Below are positions 25,681 to 35,643 of a stretch of DNA of 64,000 bases, piece after piece (position 1 is the first letter of the stretch; each line of letters begins with the position of its first letter). The notes below the pieces were generated by a model. That model was not told the origin of the DNA and did no database searches. It saw only the letters and a list, made by a program, of their open reading frames with translations. The position numbers were made by a program, and so were the translations under genes. The stretch is from Liquorilactobacillus uvarum DSM 19971 (GTDB lineage: Bacteria; Bacillota; Bacilli; Lactobacillales; Lactobacillaceae): positions 1-64,000 of the forward strand of contig NZ_AZEG01000013.1 of assembly GCF_001434935.1 (NCBI RefSeq), in the 5' to 3' direction.

Positions 25681-25710
25681 TTGTTTATATCTGTGATGAA
25701 CTGATATAAT
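25681..25710 (+). promoter_or_regulatory. promoter of the sugar uptake gene
   Basis: TTGTTT (25681-25686), 18 bp, TATAAT (25705-25710), with TG at 25702-25703 extending the -10. Confidence 0.65.
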
Positions 25711-25755
25711 GTCTAAATTACAGAGAGAGAAAATGAGAAATGAGGTTATTATAGT

Positions 25756-26616
25756 ATGTTAATCGCACTTATTCCCGCTATTGCATGGGGAAGTATTGGG
25801 TTGGTTAGCGGTAAATTGGGCGGTAACGCGAATCAGCAAACTTTAGGGATGACTTTAGGAGCTTTGTTTTTCAGTATACTAACAACGCTTCTTTTTTGGA
25901 ATCACATACAAGATTATATGTCTATAGAGGTAGGTCTTGTCGGGGTTGTTTCAGGTTTATTTTGGAGTTTAGGTCAAAATCAGCAATTTCATTCAATGAA
26001 AGCAATTGGAATATCGAAAACAGTGCCATTATCAACAGGATTACAGTTACTGTTTAACGCTTTGGCTGGAATTATCCTTTTTCATGAATGGCAGACAGAG
26101 CATCAAATTTTACTTGGAACGACAGCATTGATTATTTTAATTGCTGGAGCTACCTTAACTTCATTACGAGATAACAAAGTAAGTATTACTAAAAAGCATG
26201 CTGAAAATATTGGTGCTGGAATCAGGGCCCTAACGTTGTCTACGATTGGATATGTTGGGTATACTGTGATTGTAAATTTGGCTGGAGTCGATGCTAAAGC
26301 AATGGTCTTGCCACAAGCGATTGGAATGGTAATCGGTGCAAGCTTTTTTGCTCGTGGAAAGAATGCCTTTCAAAGAGAGACTTTTAAAAATGTTATTACG
26401 GGTCTAGTTTGGGGTACAGGTAACATATTCATGTTTTTAGCTATTCCTGCAGTTGGCTTAGCAATTAGCTATTCTTTTTCCCAAATGGGAATTATTATAT
26501 CAACGTTTGGAAGCATATTACTGCTAGGGGAAAAAAAGACGAAAAAAGAGTTTATATATATCACCATTGGTTCTGTAATGATCATAGTAGGTGGTATTTT
26601 GTTATCAAGACTTTGA
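25756..26616 (+). CDS. GRP family sugar transporter (GlcU/RbsU-like)
   Basis: A 286-residue protein with about ten membrane segments of the glucose/ribose porter family. The opening LIPAIAWGSIGLVSGKLGG and the central FWSLGQNQQFHSMKAIGISKTVPLSTG are the family's signature regions, and the C-terminal half repeats the fold. These proteins import glucose or ribose by facilitated, proton-linked transport. Substrate cannot be fixed from sequence. Pgi follows, but with its own promoter. Confidence 0.88.
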   Translation: MLIALIPAIAWGSIGLVSGKLGGNANQQTLGMTLGALFFSILTTLLFWNHIQDYMSIEVGLVGVVSGLFWSLGQNQQFHSMKAIGISKTVPLSTGLQLLFNALAGIILFHEWQTEHQILLGTTALIILIAGATLTSLRDNKVSITKKHAENIGAGIRALTLSTIGYVGYTVIVNLAGVDAKAMVLPQAIGMVIGASFFARGKNAFQRETFKNVITGLVWGTGNIFMFLAIPAVGLAISYSFSQMGIIISTFGSILLLGEKKTKKEFIYITIGSVMIIVGGILLSRL

Positions 26617-26768
26617 TTTCGAATTATAGCCTAGTAGGATATTTCAGTGAAATTTTGGAATACAGCTAAGAATACGCTTAACTAAGTTTTTATAGACCAT
26701 TTTTCAAGTTATTATACTGTTTTAGTAAGTGATTTTAAGTATAAATCATAATTTATCGTCAAAATATA

Positions 26769-26797
26769 CTTACAAGACAGTTAAATTATTGTATAAT
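26769..26797 (+). promoter_or_regulatory. pgi promoter
   Basis: CTTACA (26769-26774), 17 bp, TATAAT (26792-26797). The rest of 26617-26768 holds no gene I can see. Confidence 0.6.
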
Positions 26798-26835
26798 GAT
26801 AGCGGTTAGATAAAACTCTAAAAGGGGAGATACTA

Positions 26836-28185
26836 ATGGCACATATAACATTTGATAGTTCAAATTTAAAGAAGTTTGTTCAAGATAACGAGTTGGGTGA
26901 AATGCAAGCGCTTGTCACAGCTGCTGACAATGAGGTACGTGAAGGAACAGGTGCTGGTAAAGATTTTCGTGGCTTTTTGAATTTGCCGGTCGATTATGAT
27001 AAAGAAGAGTTTGCACGTATTAAAAAGGCTGCAAAAAAAATTCAATCTGATTCAGATGTTTTAGTAGTGATTGGAATTGGAGGATCATATTTAGGTGCGC
27101 GAGCAGCTATTGAATTTTTACATCATGGATTTTTCAATTTATTACCTGCCGAAAAAAGAAATGCACCGCAAGTGTTTTTTGCTGGAAACTCGATTAGCTC
27201 ATCGTATGTACATGATTTAATTGATTTAATTGGTGATCGCGATTTTTCAGTTAACGTTATTTCTAAATCCGGGACAACAACTGAACCCTCTATTGCGTTC
27301 CGTGTCTTTAAGCAGAAATTAATTGAGAAGTATGGTAAACAGGGTGCCAAGGAACGTATCTATGCCACAACAGATCGTGCCAAGGGAGCTTTGAAGAAAG
27401 AGTCAAACGCAGAAGGGTATGAGACTTTTGTAATTCCAGATGATGTAGGTGGAAGGTTCTCCGTCTTATCACCTGTTGGTTTGTTGCCTATAGCGGCTTC
27501 AGGAGCAGACATTGATGCATTGATGCAGGGTGCCGCTGATGCACGCTCTGAGTACAACAAAGCTGATCTAGATAAGAATGAGGCCTACCAATATGCAGCT
27601 TTGAGAAATATTTTATATCGTAAGGGATATACAACAGAAATTCTTGAAAATTATGAACCATCACTGCAATACTTCTCTGAATGGTGGAAACAATTAATGG
27701 GTGAGTCTGAAGGGAAAGATCAAAAGGGAATTTATCCTTCATCAGCTAATTTTTCGACTGATTTGCATTCTTTAGGACAATATATCCAAGAAGGTCGTCG
27801 CAATCTTATGGAAACGGTAATTAAAGTTGGCAAACCCAACCATGATGTTGAAATTCCAAAAGAAAAAGAAAATCTTGATGGATTAGGTTATTTGGAAGGC
27901 AAATCAATGGATTTTGTAAACACTAAAGCTTTCCAAGGAGTAGTTTTAGCGCATACTGACGGTAATGTACCTAACATGATTGTTAATATTCCTGACCAGA
28001 CTGCTTATACTTTAGGTTATACAATTTATTTCTTTGAAATTGCGGTTGCTATTTCTGGTTATTTAAATGGTATTAACCCATTCAACCAGCCAGGTGTAGA
28101 AGCATACAAGCATAACATGTTTGCTCTTTTGAATCGACCAGGTTTTGAAGAATTAAGCAAGAAATTAAACGACAGATTAAATTAA
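26836..28185 (+). CDS. pgi: glucose-6-phosphate isomerase
   Basis: Interconverts glucose-6-phosphate and fructose-6-phosphate in glycolysis. The 449-residue protein has the short-form length of Firmicutes. Motifs: [11 protein letters not shown] (sugar-phosphate loop), SKSGTTTEP, and the two family signatures [16 protein letters not shown] and, near the C-terminus, [12 protein letters not shown] with the catalytic Lys. AAAAGGGGAG precedes the ATG. It is a single-gene unit between its own promoter and a very strong terminator. Confidence 0.97.
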   Translation: MAHITFDSSNLKKFVQDNELGEMQALVTAADNEVREGTGAGKDFRGFLNLPVDYDKEEFARIKKAAKKIQSDSDVLVVIGIGGSYLGARAAIEFLHHGFFNLLPAEKRNAPQVFFAGNSISSSYVHDLIDLIGDRDFSVNVISKSGTTTEPSIAFRVFKQKLIEKYGKQGAKERIYATTDRAKGALKKESNAEGYETFVIPDDVGGRFSVLSPVGLLPIAASGADIDALMQGAADARSEYNKADLDKNEAYQYAALRNILYRKGYTTEILENYEPSLQYFSEWWKQLMGESEGKDQKGIYPSSANFSTDLHSLGQYIQEGRRNLMETVIKVGKPNHDVEIPKEKENLDGLGYLEGKSMDFVNTKAFQGVVLAHTDGNVPNMIVNIPDQTAYTLGYTIYFFEIAVAISGYLNGINPFNQPGVEAYKHNMFALLNRPGFEELSKKLNDRLN

Positions 28186-28290
28186 TCGTCTTTTCGTTTT
28201 TGGTAGACAGTGTTTGCCGAAAATATTAACTGGATACTAATTAATAGATTAGATAAATCTAGTTTGTTTCTTGAGAAAGTTTAAACTTTA

Positions 28291-28351
28291 AAAAAAACAG
28301 TTAGGGGCTACGCCAAAATTTTATTTTGGTGTAGCCCCTAACTGTTTTTTT
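28291..28351. terminator. strong bidirectional terminator after pgi
   Basis: An exceptionally long hairpin: bases 28294-28319 pair with 28323-28348 almost perfectly (one G-T pair), with a 3-nt loop; A run on the left, T run on the right. Confidence 0.95.
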
Positions 28352-28377
28352 GCGGGTTAAGTTTTTTGTATTATAAT
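28350..28377 (+). promoter_or_regulatory. promoter of the hydrolase gene
   Basis: TTGCGG (28350-28355), 16 bp, TATAAT (28372-28377). The leader of about 98 nt before the ATG at 28482 contains a G/C-rich stretch (28401-28431) that could fold, but I match it to no riboswitch. Confidence 0.55.
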
Positions 28378-28481
28378 AAGGGGCAAGTCAATTGCTTAGA
28401 ATGTGGCGGGTACTTACACCGGGCTGGGGACAAAAATACGTTAAGTTGAAGAATTTTTATTGTATATTTTTAGGAGGAATT

Positions 28482-29413
28482 ATGAAGAATAAGAATATGC
28501 TAGTTAATGCAACCATGGGAGCAGCTGCAGCTTCGTTTTTAATAAGTGAATATTTATTTAAGATGGCTTTTAAACGCGTTGACCATGTTCCGGAAACCTC
28601 AGAAGGAAAGAAAAAATACGCGGAGAGTTATTGGAAATATGTGGACTGGTTCCAAAAGTGCAATAAAGAACACTGGTTTCTGAAAAATGAGGACGAGACA
28701 GAAAGAATGTCGGCTTGGTTTATTCCAGCTCGCAACGCTGCATCAAAAAAGGTAGCTGTTATTTCACATGGTTATAAAGGAAATGGTGAAACGATGGCTA
28801 ACTTTGCTAAAATGTATTATGAAATGGGTTTTAGCGTTCTGCTTCCTGATGATCGCGGACATGGCGAAAGTGCTGGAAAATATATTAGTTTTGGGTGGTT
28901 AGATCGTTTAGATTATTTGCAATGGTTAAAAAAATTATCGAAAGAATAGGTAATGATACTCAGATTATCCTATTTGGTGTTAGTATGGGGGCTTCCACAG
29001 TCGCGATGCTGAGCGGAGAAAAAGTACCAGCGCAAGTGAAATGTATTATTGCTGACTGTGGTTACTCTAGTATTGAAGAAGAGTTGATGTTTCTACTTAA
29101 AAGACGATTTCATTTGCCTAAGTACCCATTCTACCCTTTTATAAATACAATCAATCATCATCGGCTAGGATATTATTTGGGAGACGTTTCATCTGTGACC
29201 CAGCTTAAGAAGAATAGAGTGCCAATCTTTTTTATTCATGGTGAAGAAGATGATTATGTGCCAAGTTACATGTCTTTGGAAAACTATCGAGCAACAGATG
29301 CTCCAAAAGAACTATGGATTGTTCCTAAGGCAACACATGCTGAAAGTTATTGGATAAATTCAGAAGTATATAAAAAGCATATTCAAATGTTTTTAGCTAA
29401 ATATCTGAATTAA
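28482..29413 (+). pseudogene. alpha/beta hydrolase, interrupted by a -1 frameshift at A7
   Basis: One alpha/beta hydrolase gene in two frames. The first part (ATG 28482 after TAGGAGGA, stop 28949) has an N-terminal membrane anchor, the oxyanion region ISHGYKGNGE and DDRGHGES. The second part (frame open to 29413) carries nucleophile Ser168 in GVSMGAS, acid Asp in HGEEDDYVP and catalytic His in KATHAE. The junction is TTAAAAAAATTA (seven A, 28927-28933). Adding one A, or slipping back one base on A AAA AAA, gives WLKKIIERIG and a normal 310-residue protein. It is therefore a fresh mutation, sequencing error or slippage-dependent gene. Substrate unknown. Confidence 0.8.
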
Positions 29414-29445
29414 CGAAAAAACGTTTCAAGAAAGGAAATGAGCAC

Positions 29446-30282
29446 ATGAAGATGGACGGGCATACACATACAGAATTGTGCCCTCACGGAAGTGGGGAGC
29501 CAGTTGAAAAAATGATTCAGAGGGCAATTGCGCTAGGGTTTGATCGCTATTGTATTACGGAGCATGCACCTTTACCGCATGGATTCTTAAAAAAATATAG
29601 AGGAAGTATAGAAGGGTTGACAACTGCTTCTCTAGCATGGGATGATTTAGAGACTTATTTTACATTGGCAGAGAAAATGAAAAAAAAATATGCAAGTCAA
29701 ATTCAAATATCTATTGGTTTTGAAGTTGATTATCTGCCTGAATTTGAGGATGAAATAAAAGCTTTTTTGGATGAGTATGGTGCACGAACGCAGCAAAATA
29801 TTCTTTCTGTTCACTTTATGCAAGGGAAGGAAGATGGATTATGGTGTTTAGACTATACAATTGACGATTTTGCAAATGGTTTTGAGCCTTTTCTTCGAGA
29901 ACCGCAAAAACTATATCAAAAGTATTTGAATTTGGTATATCGGTCGGTAACTTCTGATTTAGGTAAGTATCGTCCTCAAAGGATCGGACACATGAGTTTA
30001 ATTAAAAAATATCAAGACTATTTTCATCTGCCTGAATTATTTGATGCTGCCAATATAGAATTGATAAAAAAAATATTAGATATTCTAGTGGACCAGAAAA
30101 GAGAGATTGATTTTAATACTGCGGGGATGTATAAACCATACTGTAATGATTTTTATCCAGGAGAACAAATAAGTAAATTAGCATTCCAAAAAAAGATACC
30201 GTTGATTTTTGGGTCAGATGCACACAGTATTGAAGAAGTTGGGCGAGGATACCATTTGAAAAATATTTTTGCTAAGTCTTGA
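29446..30282 (+). CDS. hisK: histidinol-phosphatase, PHP family
   Basis: Removes phosphate from histidinol phosphate, the penultimate-stage step of histidine synthesis. The 278-residue PHP domain begins with the metal motif GHTHTE (His6, His8), then TEHAPLPHG, GFEVDYLP, SVHFMQG and the C-terminal GSDAHS. AAGAAAGGAAATGAG precedes the ATG. It lies just upstream of the T-box leader rather than inside the his operon, so it may escape T-box control. Confidence 0.93.
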   Translation: MKMDGHTHTELCPHGSGEPVEKMIQRAIALGFDRYCITEHAPLPHGFLKKYRGSIEGLTTASLAWDDLETYFTLAEKMKKKYASQIQISIGFEVDYLPEFEDEIKAFLDEYGARTQQNILSVHFMQGKEDGLWCLDYTIDDFANGFEPFLREPQKLYQKYLNLVYRSVTSDLGKYRPQRIGHMSLIKKYQDYFHLPELFDAANIELIKKILDILVDQKREIDFNTAGMYKPYCNDFYPGEQISKLAFQKKIPLIFGSDAHSIEEVGRGYHLKNIFAKS

Positions 30283-30338
30283 CAACTAAAAAAAATGAAG
30301 TTAGAATTAGTTAAATTCAAATTGATTAATCAATTTTT

Positions 30339-30358
30339 AATTTAACATAATTTAACAT
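30339..30358. repeat. tandem 10-bp repeat upstream of the his leader
   Basis: AATTTAACAT occurs twice in perfect tandem (30339-30348 and 30349-30358), one helical turn apart, immediately before a -10-like TATTAT (30358-30363). It fills the -35 region of the likely his promoter and might bind a regulator. Confidence 0.5.
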
Positions 30359-30365
30359 ATTATGA

Positions 30366-30616
30366 TTAGAAGAGTAATTATTGACCGCTCATTTAAGAGA
30401 GTTCTCGGTGCTGGGAAGAGAATCGATGTTGATAGTGAAACACATCTATGAATTAATGAGCTGAAAAAGTTGTAGATACTTTATTAAGCTTATTCGACTA
30501 AGATCGTTATCCTGTTGATAAATTCAACATGAGATTTATTTTGTGAGAAATAAATAAATTGAGGTGGAACCACGGTAATTCGTCCTCTTAGCATTTTTGC
30601 TAAGGGGATTTTTTTT
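30366..30616 (+). promoter_or_regulatory. T-box leader of the his operon, His specifier
   Basis: Uncharged tRNA-His sensing leader. Stem I shows the AGAGAGT and GGTGCTGGGAAGAGAATCG elements; the specifier loop has CAC (30441-30443), a His codon, followed by A. The T-box TGGAACCACGG is at 30565-30575. The antiterminator pairs GAGG (30561-30564) with CCTC (30584-30587). The competing terminator is CCTCTTAGC (30584-30592) with GCTAAGGGG (30599-30607) and eight T. The tRNA-pairing bulge reads UGGA; its last base would pair with U73, while bacterial tRNA-His usually has C73. Confidence 0.93.
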
Positions 30617-30635
30617 ATTTTAAGGAGGTAATGCT

Positions 30636-31808
30636 ATGCATAAAATAAACTTACCCTTAGGAACACGCGCCGAGTTCGGCGAACGTGCTGGTAGGAAGCA
30701 ATTGTTAGTTAATGAGCTTCAAAAAAGTCTTCAAAAAAGGAATTTTATGAAAGTCGATACTCCATTGTTAGAATATCAAGAGGTTTTTGCAAATTTTGAT
30801 TTAAAACAAATGCGAACTTATCAGTTGCTTGACAAGAATAACAAAACGGTTGTTCTTCGGCCGGATCTAACATTACCGATTGCACGTCTGTTAACAACAA
30901 CAAATATCAAATTGCCGCAGAAATTTTACTATGTTGGTGATTTATTCAAAATAGCGAAAGAGCTTTCGGGACGTAATAATCAAATGACTCAAGCTGGAAT
31001 AGAACTTGTTGGATACTCATCACTAAAGGCAGAGCTTGAATGTTTGCTTTTAATCAATAGAATAAGTCAAAAGTGGTTGAGAAATCGTGTCAAAATAGAA
31101 ATAAGTCATGCGTGTTTTGCAGATAGTTTATTAGCGAGCGTGACTTCAAATAACGAGTTGAAAAATAAAATAAAACATGAACTTTATCGTAAAAAAATCC
31201 CAGAATATCAAAAAGCAATTAAGCAGTTTGAGAATACAGAAAATTATCCGTTTCTTCAAATGTGGCCGCGTCTTTTTGGTGAAGTTGGAGATATAACAAA
31301 GATGCTGGAAGGGATAGAGCTTCCAGCGCTAGCACGTTCTTCATTGCAGGAAACGATTAAAGTTGCAAAGTGGGTCTTGAAAATACCGAATCAGAAAGTG
31401 ATTATTGATTTAAGTACGGCACCACCGCAACGCTATTATACAGGGATAACCTTCAAGGGCTTTGTCGATAACATCCCTGAGTACCTTTTCAGTGGGGGAC
31501 GTTATGATCAGTTATTGGAGAGCTTTCAAGCACAGCCAGAGCCAGCGGTTGGAATGGGAATAGATATCGACTTGCTTACAGAAATAGCGGAAATCAAAAA
31601 TGAAAAAGAAGAAAAGGAATATCTTTTCTTTGAACCCAGTCAGATAGAATATGCGGCTAAATTACTTTTGCAAAACGTAAATTATGAGCTATCTCTGGAA
31701 GATAATCTTGAAACAGCTAAGGAAAAAGCTCGTTTGGAAAAAGTCGGGTTATTAAAAATAAACAAGCAAGGAGAAATTGAGAATGTCGTTGAAAATAGCT
31801 CTTACTAA
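30636..31808 (+). CDS. hisZ: ATP phosphoribosyltransferase regulatory subunit HisZ
   Basis: Histidyl-tRNA synthetase paralogue that activates short HisG and mediates histidine feedback. The 390-residue protein keeps class II synthetase core motifs, including the motif 2 region VLRPDLTLPIARLL and a YTGITFKGFV-type block, but lacks the tRNA anticodon-binding domain of true HisRS. TAAGGAGG lies upstream of the ATG at 30636. First gene after the T-box; it overlaps hisG by 26 nt. Confidence 0.92.
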   Translation: MHKINLPLGTRAEFGERAGRKQLLVNELQKSLQKRNFMKVDTPLLEYQEVFANFDLKQMRTYQLLDKNNKTVVLRPDLTLPIARLLTTTNIKLPQKFYYVGDLFKIAKELSGRNNQMTQAGIELVGYSSLKAELECLLLINRISQKWLRNRVKIEISHACFADSLLASVTSNNELKNKIKHELYRKKIPEYQKAIKQFENTENYPFLQMWPRLFGEVGDITKMLEGIELPALARSSLQETIKVAKWVLKIPNQKVIIDLSTAPPQRYYTGITFKGFVDNIPEYLFSGGRYDQLLESFQAQPEPAVGMGIDIDLLTEIAEIKNEKEEKEYLFFEPSQIEYAAKLLLQNVNYELSLEDNLETAKEKARLEKVGLLKINKQGEIENVVENSSY

Positions 31809-32439
31809 AGGTCGTGTTGAAAAAAAAGTTATCCCATTACTAGAGCAGACTGGCATTGATTGCACGCCTTTGAAGAATAAGAAAAGAAAGTTAATCATTC
31901 GAACTGATGATGATAAATTTGAGTTCATCTTAGCAAAGGGACCAGATGTTACAACATATTTGAATGCTGGAGTGGTTGATATCGGTATTGTCGGCAGCGA
32001 TATTTTGGATGAACAGCAAAATGATCAGTATGAATTGCTTGATTTAGAAGTAGGAAAGTGTCAATTTGTTTTAGCTTCAACTGCTGATTTCGATGTAAAT
32101 AGTCCTGAACGGAAAATAATTGGTACAAAGTATCCAATCATAACAAAAAAATACTTTGAATCTTTAGGGCAGGATGTTGAGATCGTTAAAATTGAAGGTT
32201 CTGTCGAATTGGCACCATTGATTGGTTTAGCAGATGCAATTGTTGATATTACAGAAACCGGAACGACTTTAAAAGAAAATAATCTATATGTATTTGATTA
32301 TCTTGATAAAGTTTCAACGCGCTTAGTGGTTAACAGAATGTCACTCAAGCAACATTCTGCGGAAGTATTTAATTTAGTGGATAATCTGAAAGATGCTGTT
32401 TCAGAAAAAAATAAAGTGCAGGGAGAGAAAATAAAATGA
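31783..32439 (+). CDS. hisG: ATP phosphoribosyltransferase, short form HisG
   Basis: First enzyme of histidine synthesis: joins ATP and PRPP. At 218 residues it is the short form lacking the C-terminal regulatory domain, which explains the partner hisZ upstream. The PRPP-binding signature is visible as ADAIVDITETGTTLKEN. The ATG at 31783 has AAGGAG at 31768-31773; an in-frame TTG at 31777 is less likely. It overlaps hisZ, and its stop overlaps hisD by 4 nt. Confidence 0.95.
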   Translation: MSLKIALTKGRVEKKVIPLLEQTGIDCTPLKNKKRKLIIRTDDDKFEFILAKGPDVTTYLNAGVVDIGIVGSDILDEQQNDQYELLDLEVGKCQFVLASTADFDVNSPERKIIGTKYPIITKKYFESLGQDVEIVKIEGSVELAPLIGLADAIVDITETGTTLKENNLYVFDYLDKVSTRLVVNRMSLKQHSAEVFNLVDNLKDAVSEKNKVQGEKIK

Positions 32440-33722
32440 AAATTTACAAAAAATCGTTAGCCGAAATGAAAAAAATAGTTGTGCGTTATACTACACAAAC
32501 AACTGATCTGCAGATCGAAAAACAAGTTGCGGAAATTATTGAAAATGTTAGGGCAAAAGGCGATGAGGCAGTTAAATCTTATGAAAAAAAGTTTGATGGT
32601 GTTGATCTAGATGAATTGCGTATTTCTAATAACCAATTAGAAGAGGCCTATCAATCTATTTCTCCAGAACTAAAGGATGCTTTGAAACTCGCAGAAAAAA
32701 ATATCAAAAACTATCATGAGATGGAATTACAGCATGGTTTTGTTGATGCTGCTCAACCTGGTATTATTCGGGGACAGAAAGTAACTCCATTGGAACGTGT
32801 AGGTTTGTATGTTCCAGGCGGAACAGCAGCATATCCCTCAACCATTCTGATGAATGCTCTTCCAGCAAAGATTGCAGGTGTTGACGAAATAGTAATGGTA
32901 ACTCCGCCGCAAAAAGATGGAATTGCACCCGCTGTTTTAGCAGCAGCTAAAATCGCAGGTGTGACGGCTGTTTATCAAATCGGAGGTGCCCAAGCAATAG
33001 CAGCACTGGCATATGGAACTGAATCAGTTCCAAGAGTCAATAAAATAGTCGGGCCCGGGAATATTTTTGTAGCAACAGCAAAAAAACAAGTGTTTGGACA
33101 AGTTGCAATTGATATGGTTGCTGGTCCTTCAGAAATTGGAATTCTAGCGGATGAGACAGCAACTCCATATCAATTAGCTGCAGATTTGTTATCACAGGCA
33201 GAACACGACAAACGTGCTCGTGCAATCTTAATTACCAATAATGAAGAGTTAGCGACTGCCGTCAGCGATGAAGTTGAAAAACAACTTGCAGTTCTACCTA
33301 GAAAGGCAATTGCTGAAGTAGCAATTAAGGATCGTGGCTTTATTGCAATTATGGACTCTGTTCCAGAAATGTTTGCTTTAATGAATGAGGTTGCGCCTGA
33401 ACATTTAGAAGTTCAGTTGGCAGATCCGATGCAGTACTTAAGTTCTATTCGGAATGCTGGTTCAGTTTTCTTAGGTAAATATGCTTCTGAACCATTGGGA
33501 GATTATGTTGCTGGGCCTAATCATGTGCTGCCAACGGGTGGAACAGCTAAATTTTCTTCGCCACTAGGTGTGTATGATTTCGTTAAGAAAACATCGTTTA
33601 TTCAATTTTCAAAAGAGGCACTTCAAAAGGATCTTAAGGCGATAACCACCTTAGCACGAACTGAAGGTTTAGAGGCGCATGCACGTGCAGTTGAATCAAG
33701 ATTTAAAGGAGATGCAAAGTAA
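32436..33722 (+). CDS. hisD: histidinol dehydrogenase
   Basis: Last enzyme of the pathway; oxidises histidinol to histidine in two NAD-dependent steps with zinc. The 428-residue protein has the signature from [14 protein letters not shown], the catalytic Glu-His in APEHLE, and [12 protein letters not shown] near the C-terminus. Its ATG overlaps the hisG stop (ATGA) and its TAA directly abuts the hisB ATG. Confidence 0.96.
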   Translation: MKIYKKSLAEMKKIVVRYTTQTTDLQIEKQVAEIIENVRAKGDEAVKSYEKKFDGVDLDELRISNNQLEEAYQSISPELKDALKLAEKNIKNYHEMELQHGFVDAAQPGIIRGQKVTPLERVGLYVPGGTAAYPSTILMNALPAKIAGVDEIVMVTPPQKDGIAPAVLAAAKIAGVTAVYQIGGAQAIAALAYGTESVPRVNKIVGPGNIFVATAKKQVFGQVAIDMVAGPSEIGILADETATPYQLAADLLSQAEHDKRARAILITNNEELATAVSDEVEKQLAVLPRKAIAEVAIKDRGFIAIMDSVPEMFALMNEVAPEHLEVQLADPMQYLSSIRNAGSVFLGKYASEPLGDYVAGPNHVLPTGGTAKFSSPLGVYDFVKKTSFIQFSKEALQKDLKAITTLARTEGLEAHARAVESRFKGDAK

Positions 33723-34307
33723 ATGAGAAGTGCTCAAATAACACGTAATACAAAAGAAACGCAAATTAGCATCAGCTTAAATCTTGATCAGCAGACAGGC
33801 ATCGAAATTGAGACCGGTGTCGGATTTTTTGACCATATGCTGACATTATTCGCAAAACATGGTCGTTTTGGATTAAAGGTTGTCGCAAAAGGTGATCTAA
33901 ATGTAGATCCACATCATACAGTTGAAGATACAGGAATTGTTTTAGGGGAATGTTTTAAACAAGCACTTGGTAAAAAGGAACAGATTGAAAGATATGGGAC
34001 AGCATTTGTTCCGATGGACGAGACACTTGGTCGTGTCTGTGTTGATTTGAGTGGTCGTTCTTATCTTGTTTTTAATGCAGAATTAACTAATCCTCGTCTT
34101 GGAAGTTTCGAAACTGAAATTGTTGAAGATTTTTTTCAAGCTGTGGCCTTTAGTACTGAGATGAATTTGCATGCTGAAATATTATATGGGCGTAATACCC
34201 ATCATAAAATAGAAAGCTTGTTTAAAGCATTAGGAAGATCAATGCGTAAAGCTGTTACCATCAATCCGGAAATACAAGGAGTTAATTCAACAAAGGGTGT
34301 GATTTAA
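33723..34307 (+). CDS. hisB: imidazoleglycerol-phosphate dehydratase
   Basis: Manganese enzyme that dehydrates imidazoleglycerol phosphate. The 194-residue protein is the monofunctional form; the phosphatase function is supplied by hisK. Metal motifs [23 protein letters not shown] and HHKIES are present. It starts directly at the end of hisD, with AAAGGAGATG inside hisD as ribosome site. Confidence 0.96.
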   Translation: MRSAQITRNTKETQISISLNLDQQTGIEIETGVGFFDHMLTLFAKHGRFGLKVVAKGDLNVDPHHTVEDTGIVLGECFKQALGKKEQIERYGTAFVPMDETLGRVCVDLSGRSYLVFNAELTNPRLGSFETEIVEDFFQAVAFSTEMNLHAEILYGRNTHHKIESLFKALGRSMRKAVTINPEIQGVNSTKGVI

Positions 34308-34309
34308 AT

Positions 34310-34921
34310 ATGATAACGCTAGTTGATTATGATGCGGGAAATACTTATAATCTTCAAAAAGCATTTGCTTATCTGAATGTTAAAACAAATTTGACGGACG
34401 ATCCAGAAGAAATTTTGGCAAGCGAAGCAATTGTTTTACCAGGAGTTGGTGCATTTCAAAGTGCAATGAAGATTTTGAAAGCCAAAAAATTAGATACAAC
34501 ACTCCAAAAGGCAGCTGAAAAGGGAATTCCCTTATTAGGGATTTGTTTAGGCATGCAATTGTTGTTTGATACTTCAAGCGAGTATGGAATGACAGAAGGA
34601 CTTCATTTAATTCCAGGTGATGTAATCGAATTGCCAGAGAAAAAAGGATTTAAGGTTCCGCAGATGGGTTGGAACCAAAATAAACTTCTTCAGCCCAACT
34701 CTGAGTTTGCAATGCTAGCAGATAAATATACGTACTTTGTACATTCATATTATGCAGAATGCGAGTCTAAGTATGTTGTCTCAGAGGTTGAATACTCAGC
34801 TAACGTTCCAGCAGTTGTACAAAATAAAAATGTTTTTGGGATGCAGTTTCATCCTGAAAAAAGTGGGCATGTTGGGCTTGAAGTACTGAAAGCATTTAAA
34901 GAAAGGATAGTGTTTAAATGA
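34310..34921 (+). CDS. hisH: imidazole glycerol phosphate synthase subunit HisH
   Basis: Glutaminase subunit that feeds ammonia to HisF. The 203-residue class I amidotransferase has nucleophile Cys79 in GICLGMQ and the His-Glu pair in FHPEKSG. It begins 2 nt after hisB and overlaps hisA by 4 nt. Confidence 0.95.
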   Translation: MITLVDYDAGNTYNLQKAFAYLNVKTNLTDDPEEILASEAIVLPGVGAFQSAMKILKAKKLDTTLQKAAEKGIPLLGICLGMQLLFDTSSEYGMTEGLHLIPGDVIELPEKKGFKVPQMGWNQNKLLQPNSEFAMLADKYTYFVHSYYAECESKYVVSEVEYSANVPAVVQNKNVFGMQFHPEKSGHVGLEVLKAFKERIVFK

Positions 34922-35643
34922 TTTTTCCAGCTATCGATCTGCAAGAAGGTAAAAGTGTCCGCCTTTTTCAAGGTGATTTTAAGAAAAAAACCTTAGTTAA
35001 TGAGAATCCTCTAGAACAAGCAAAGAAAATTAATCAAAGCGGAATTCGTCAGCTACATTTAGTTGATTTGGATGGTGCTAAGATCGGCAAACCACAAAAT
35101 CTAGACGCAATTAAAGAGATTCGCACCCATTTTGAAGGGGTGATTGAACTGGGGGGAGGAATTCGCAATTTTAAGCAACTTGAACGTTATTTTGAATTAG
35201 GTTTAGATCGCCTAATCATCGGGTCAGCGGCATTGAAAAATCCAGCTTTTGTAAGAAGTGCGCTTGCACAATATGGACCGGAAAAGATAGTCATCGGTGT
35301 TGATGGTGCAAATGGAAGAGTTGCTATCAATGGATGGCTAGAACAGTCAGAAACAACTATGACAGATTTGATAGCTGAAATGCAAATTGCAGGGGCACGA
35401 CATTTTGTGGTTACCGATGTTGCACGTGATGGTGCAATGCAAGGGGCTAATACAGAGCTGCTTACAGATTTAAAAAATACTTTTCCTACGTGCAATATTA
35501 TTGCTTCAGGCGGTATTCGTGATATCAATGATATTAAAGCTCTAACGGAAAGTGGAATAAGTGACATAATTGTTGGAAAAGCTTTGTATGAAGGCAGATT
35601 AACATTGGAAGAGATTGCCGAGGTGGAGAAAAATGTTGGCTAA
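34918..35643 (+). CDS. hisA: phosphoribosylformimino-AICAR-phosphate isomerase HisA
   Basis: Amadori isomerase of histidine synthesis, a (beta/alpha)8 barrel of 241 residues. The catalytic Asp7 sits in PAIDLQEG, phosphate loops are ELGGGIRNF and ASGGIRD, and the second half contains [11 protein letters not shown]. Its ATG overlaps the hisH stop; its own end overlaps hisF by 11 nt. Confidence 0.95.
   Translation: MIFPAIDLQEGKSVRLFQGDFKKKTLVNENPLEQAKKINQSGIRQLHLVDLDGAKIGKPQNLDAIKEIRTHFEGVIELGGGIRNFKQLERYFELGLDRLIIGSAALKNPAFVRSALAQYGPEKIVIGVDGANGRVAINGWLEQSETTMTDLIAEMQIAGARHFVVTDVARDGAMQGANTELLTDLKNTFPTCNIIASGGIRDINDIKALTESGISDIIVGKALYEGRLTLEEIAEVEKNVG

Noticed and set aside
28384-28481. Structured leader of the hydrolase as a c-di-AMP or other riboswitch
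   Set aside because: No known aptamer core could be matched; only a short G/C-rich stretch is visible.
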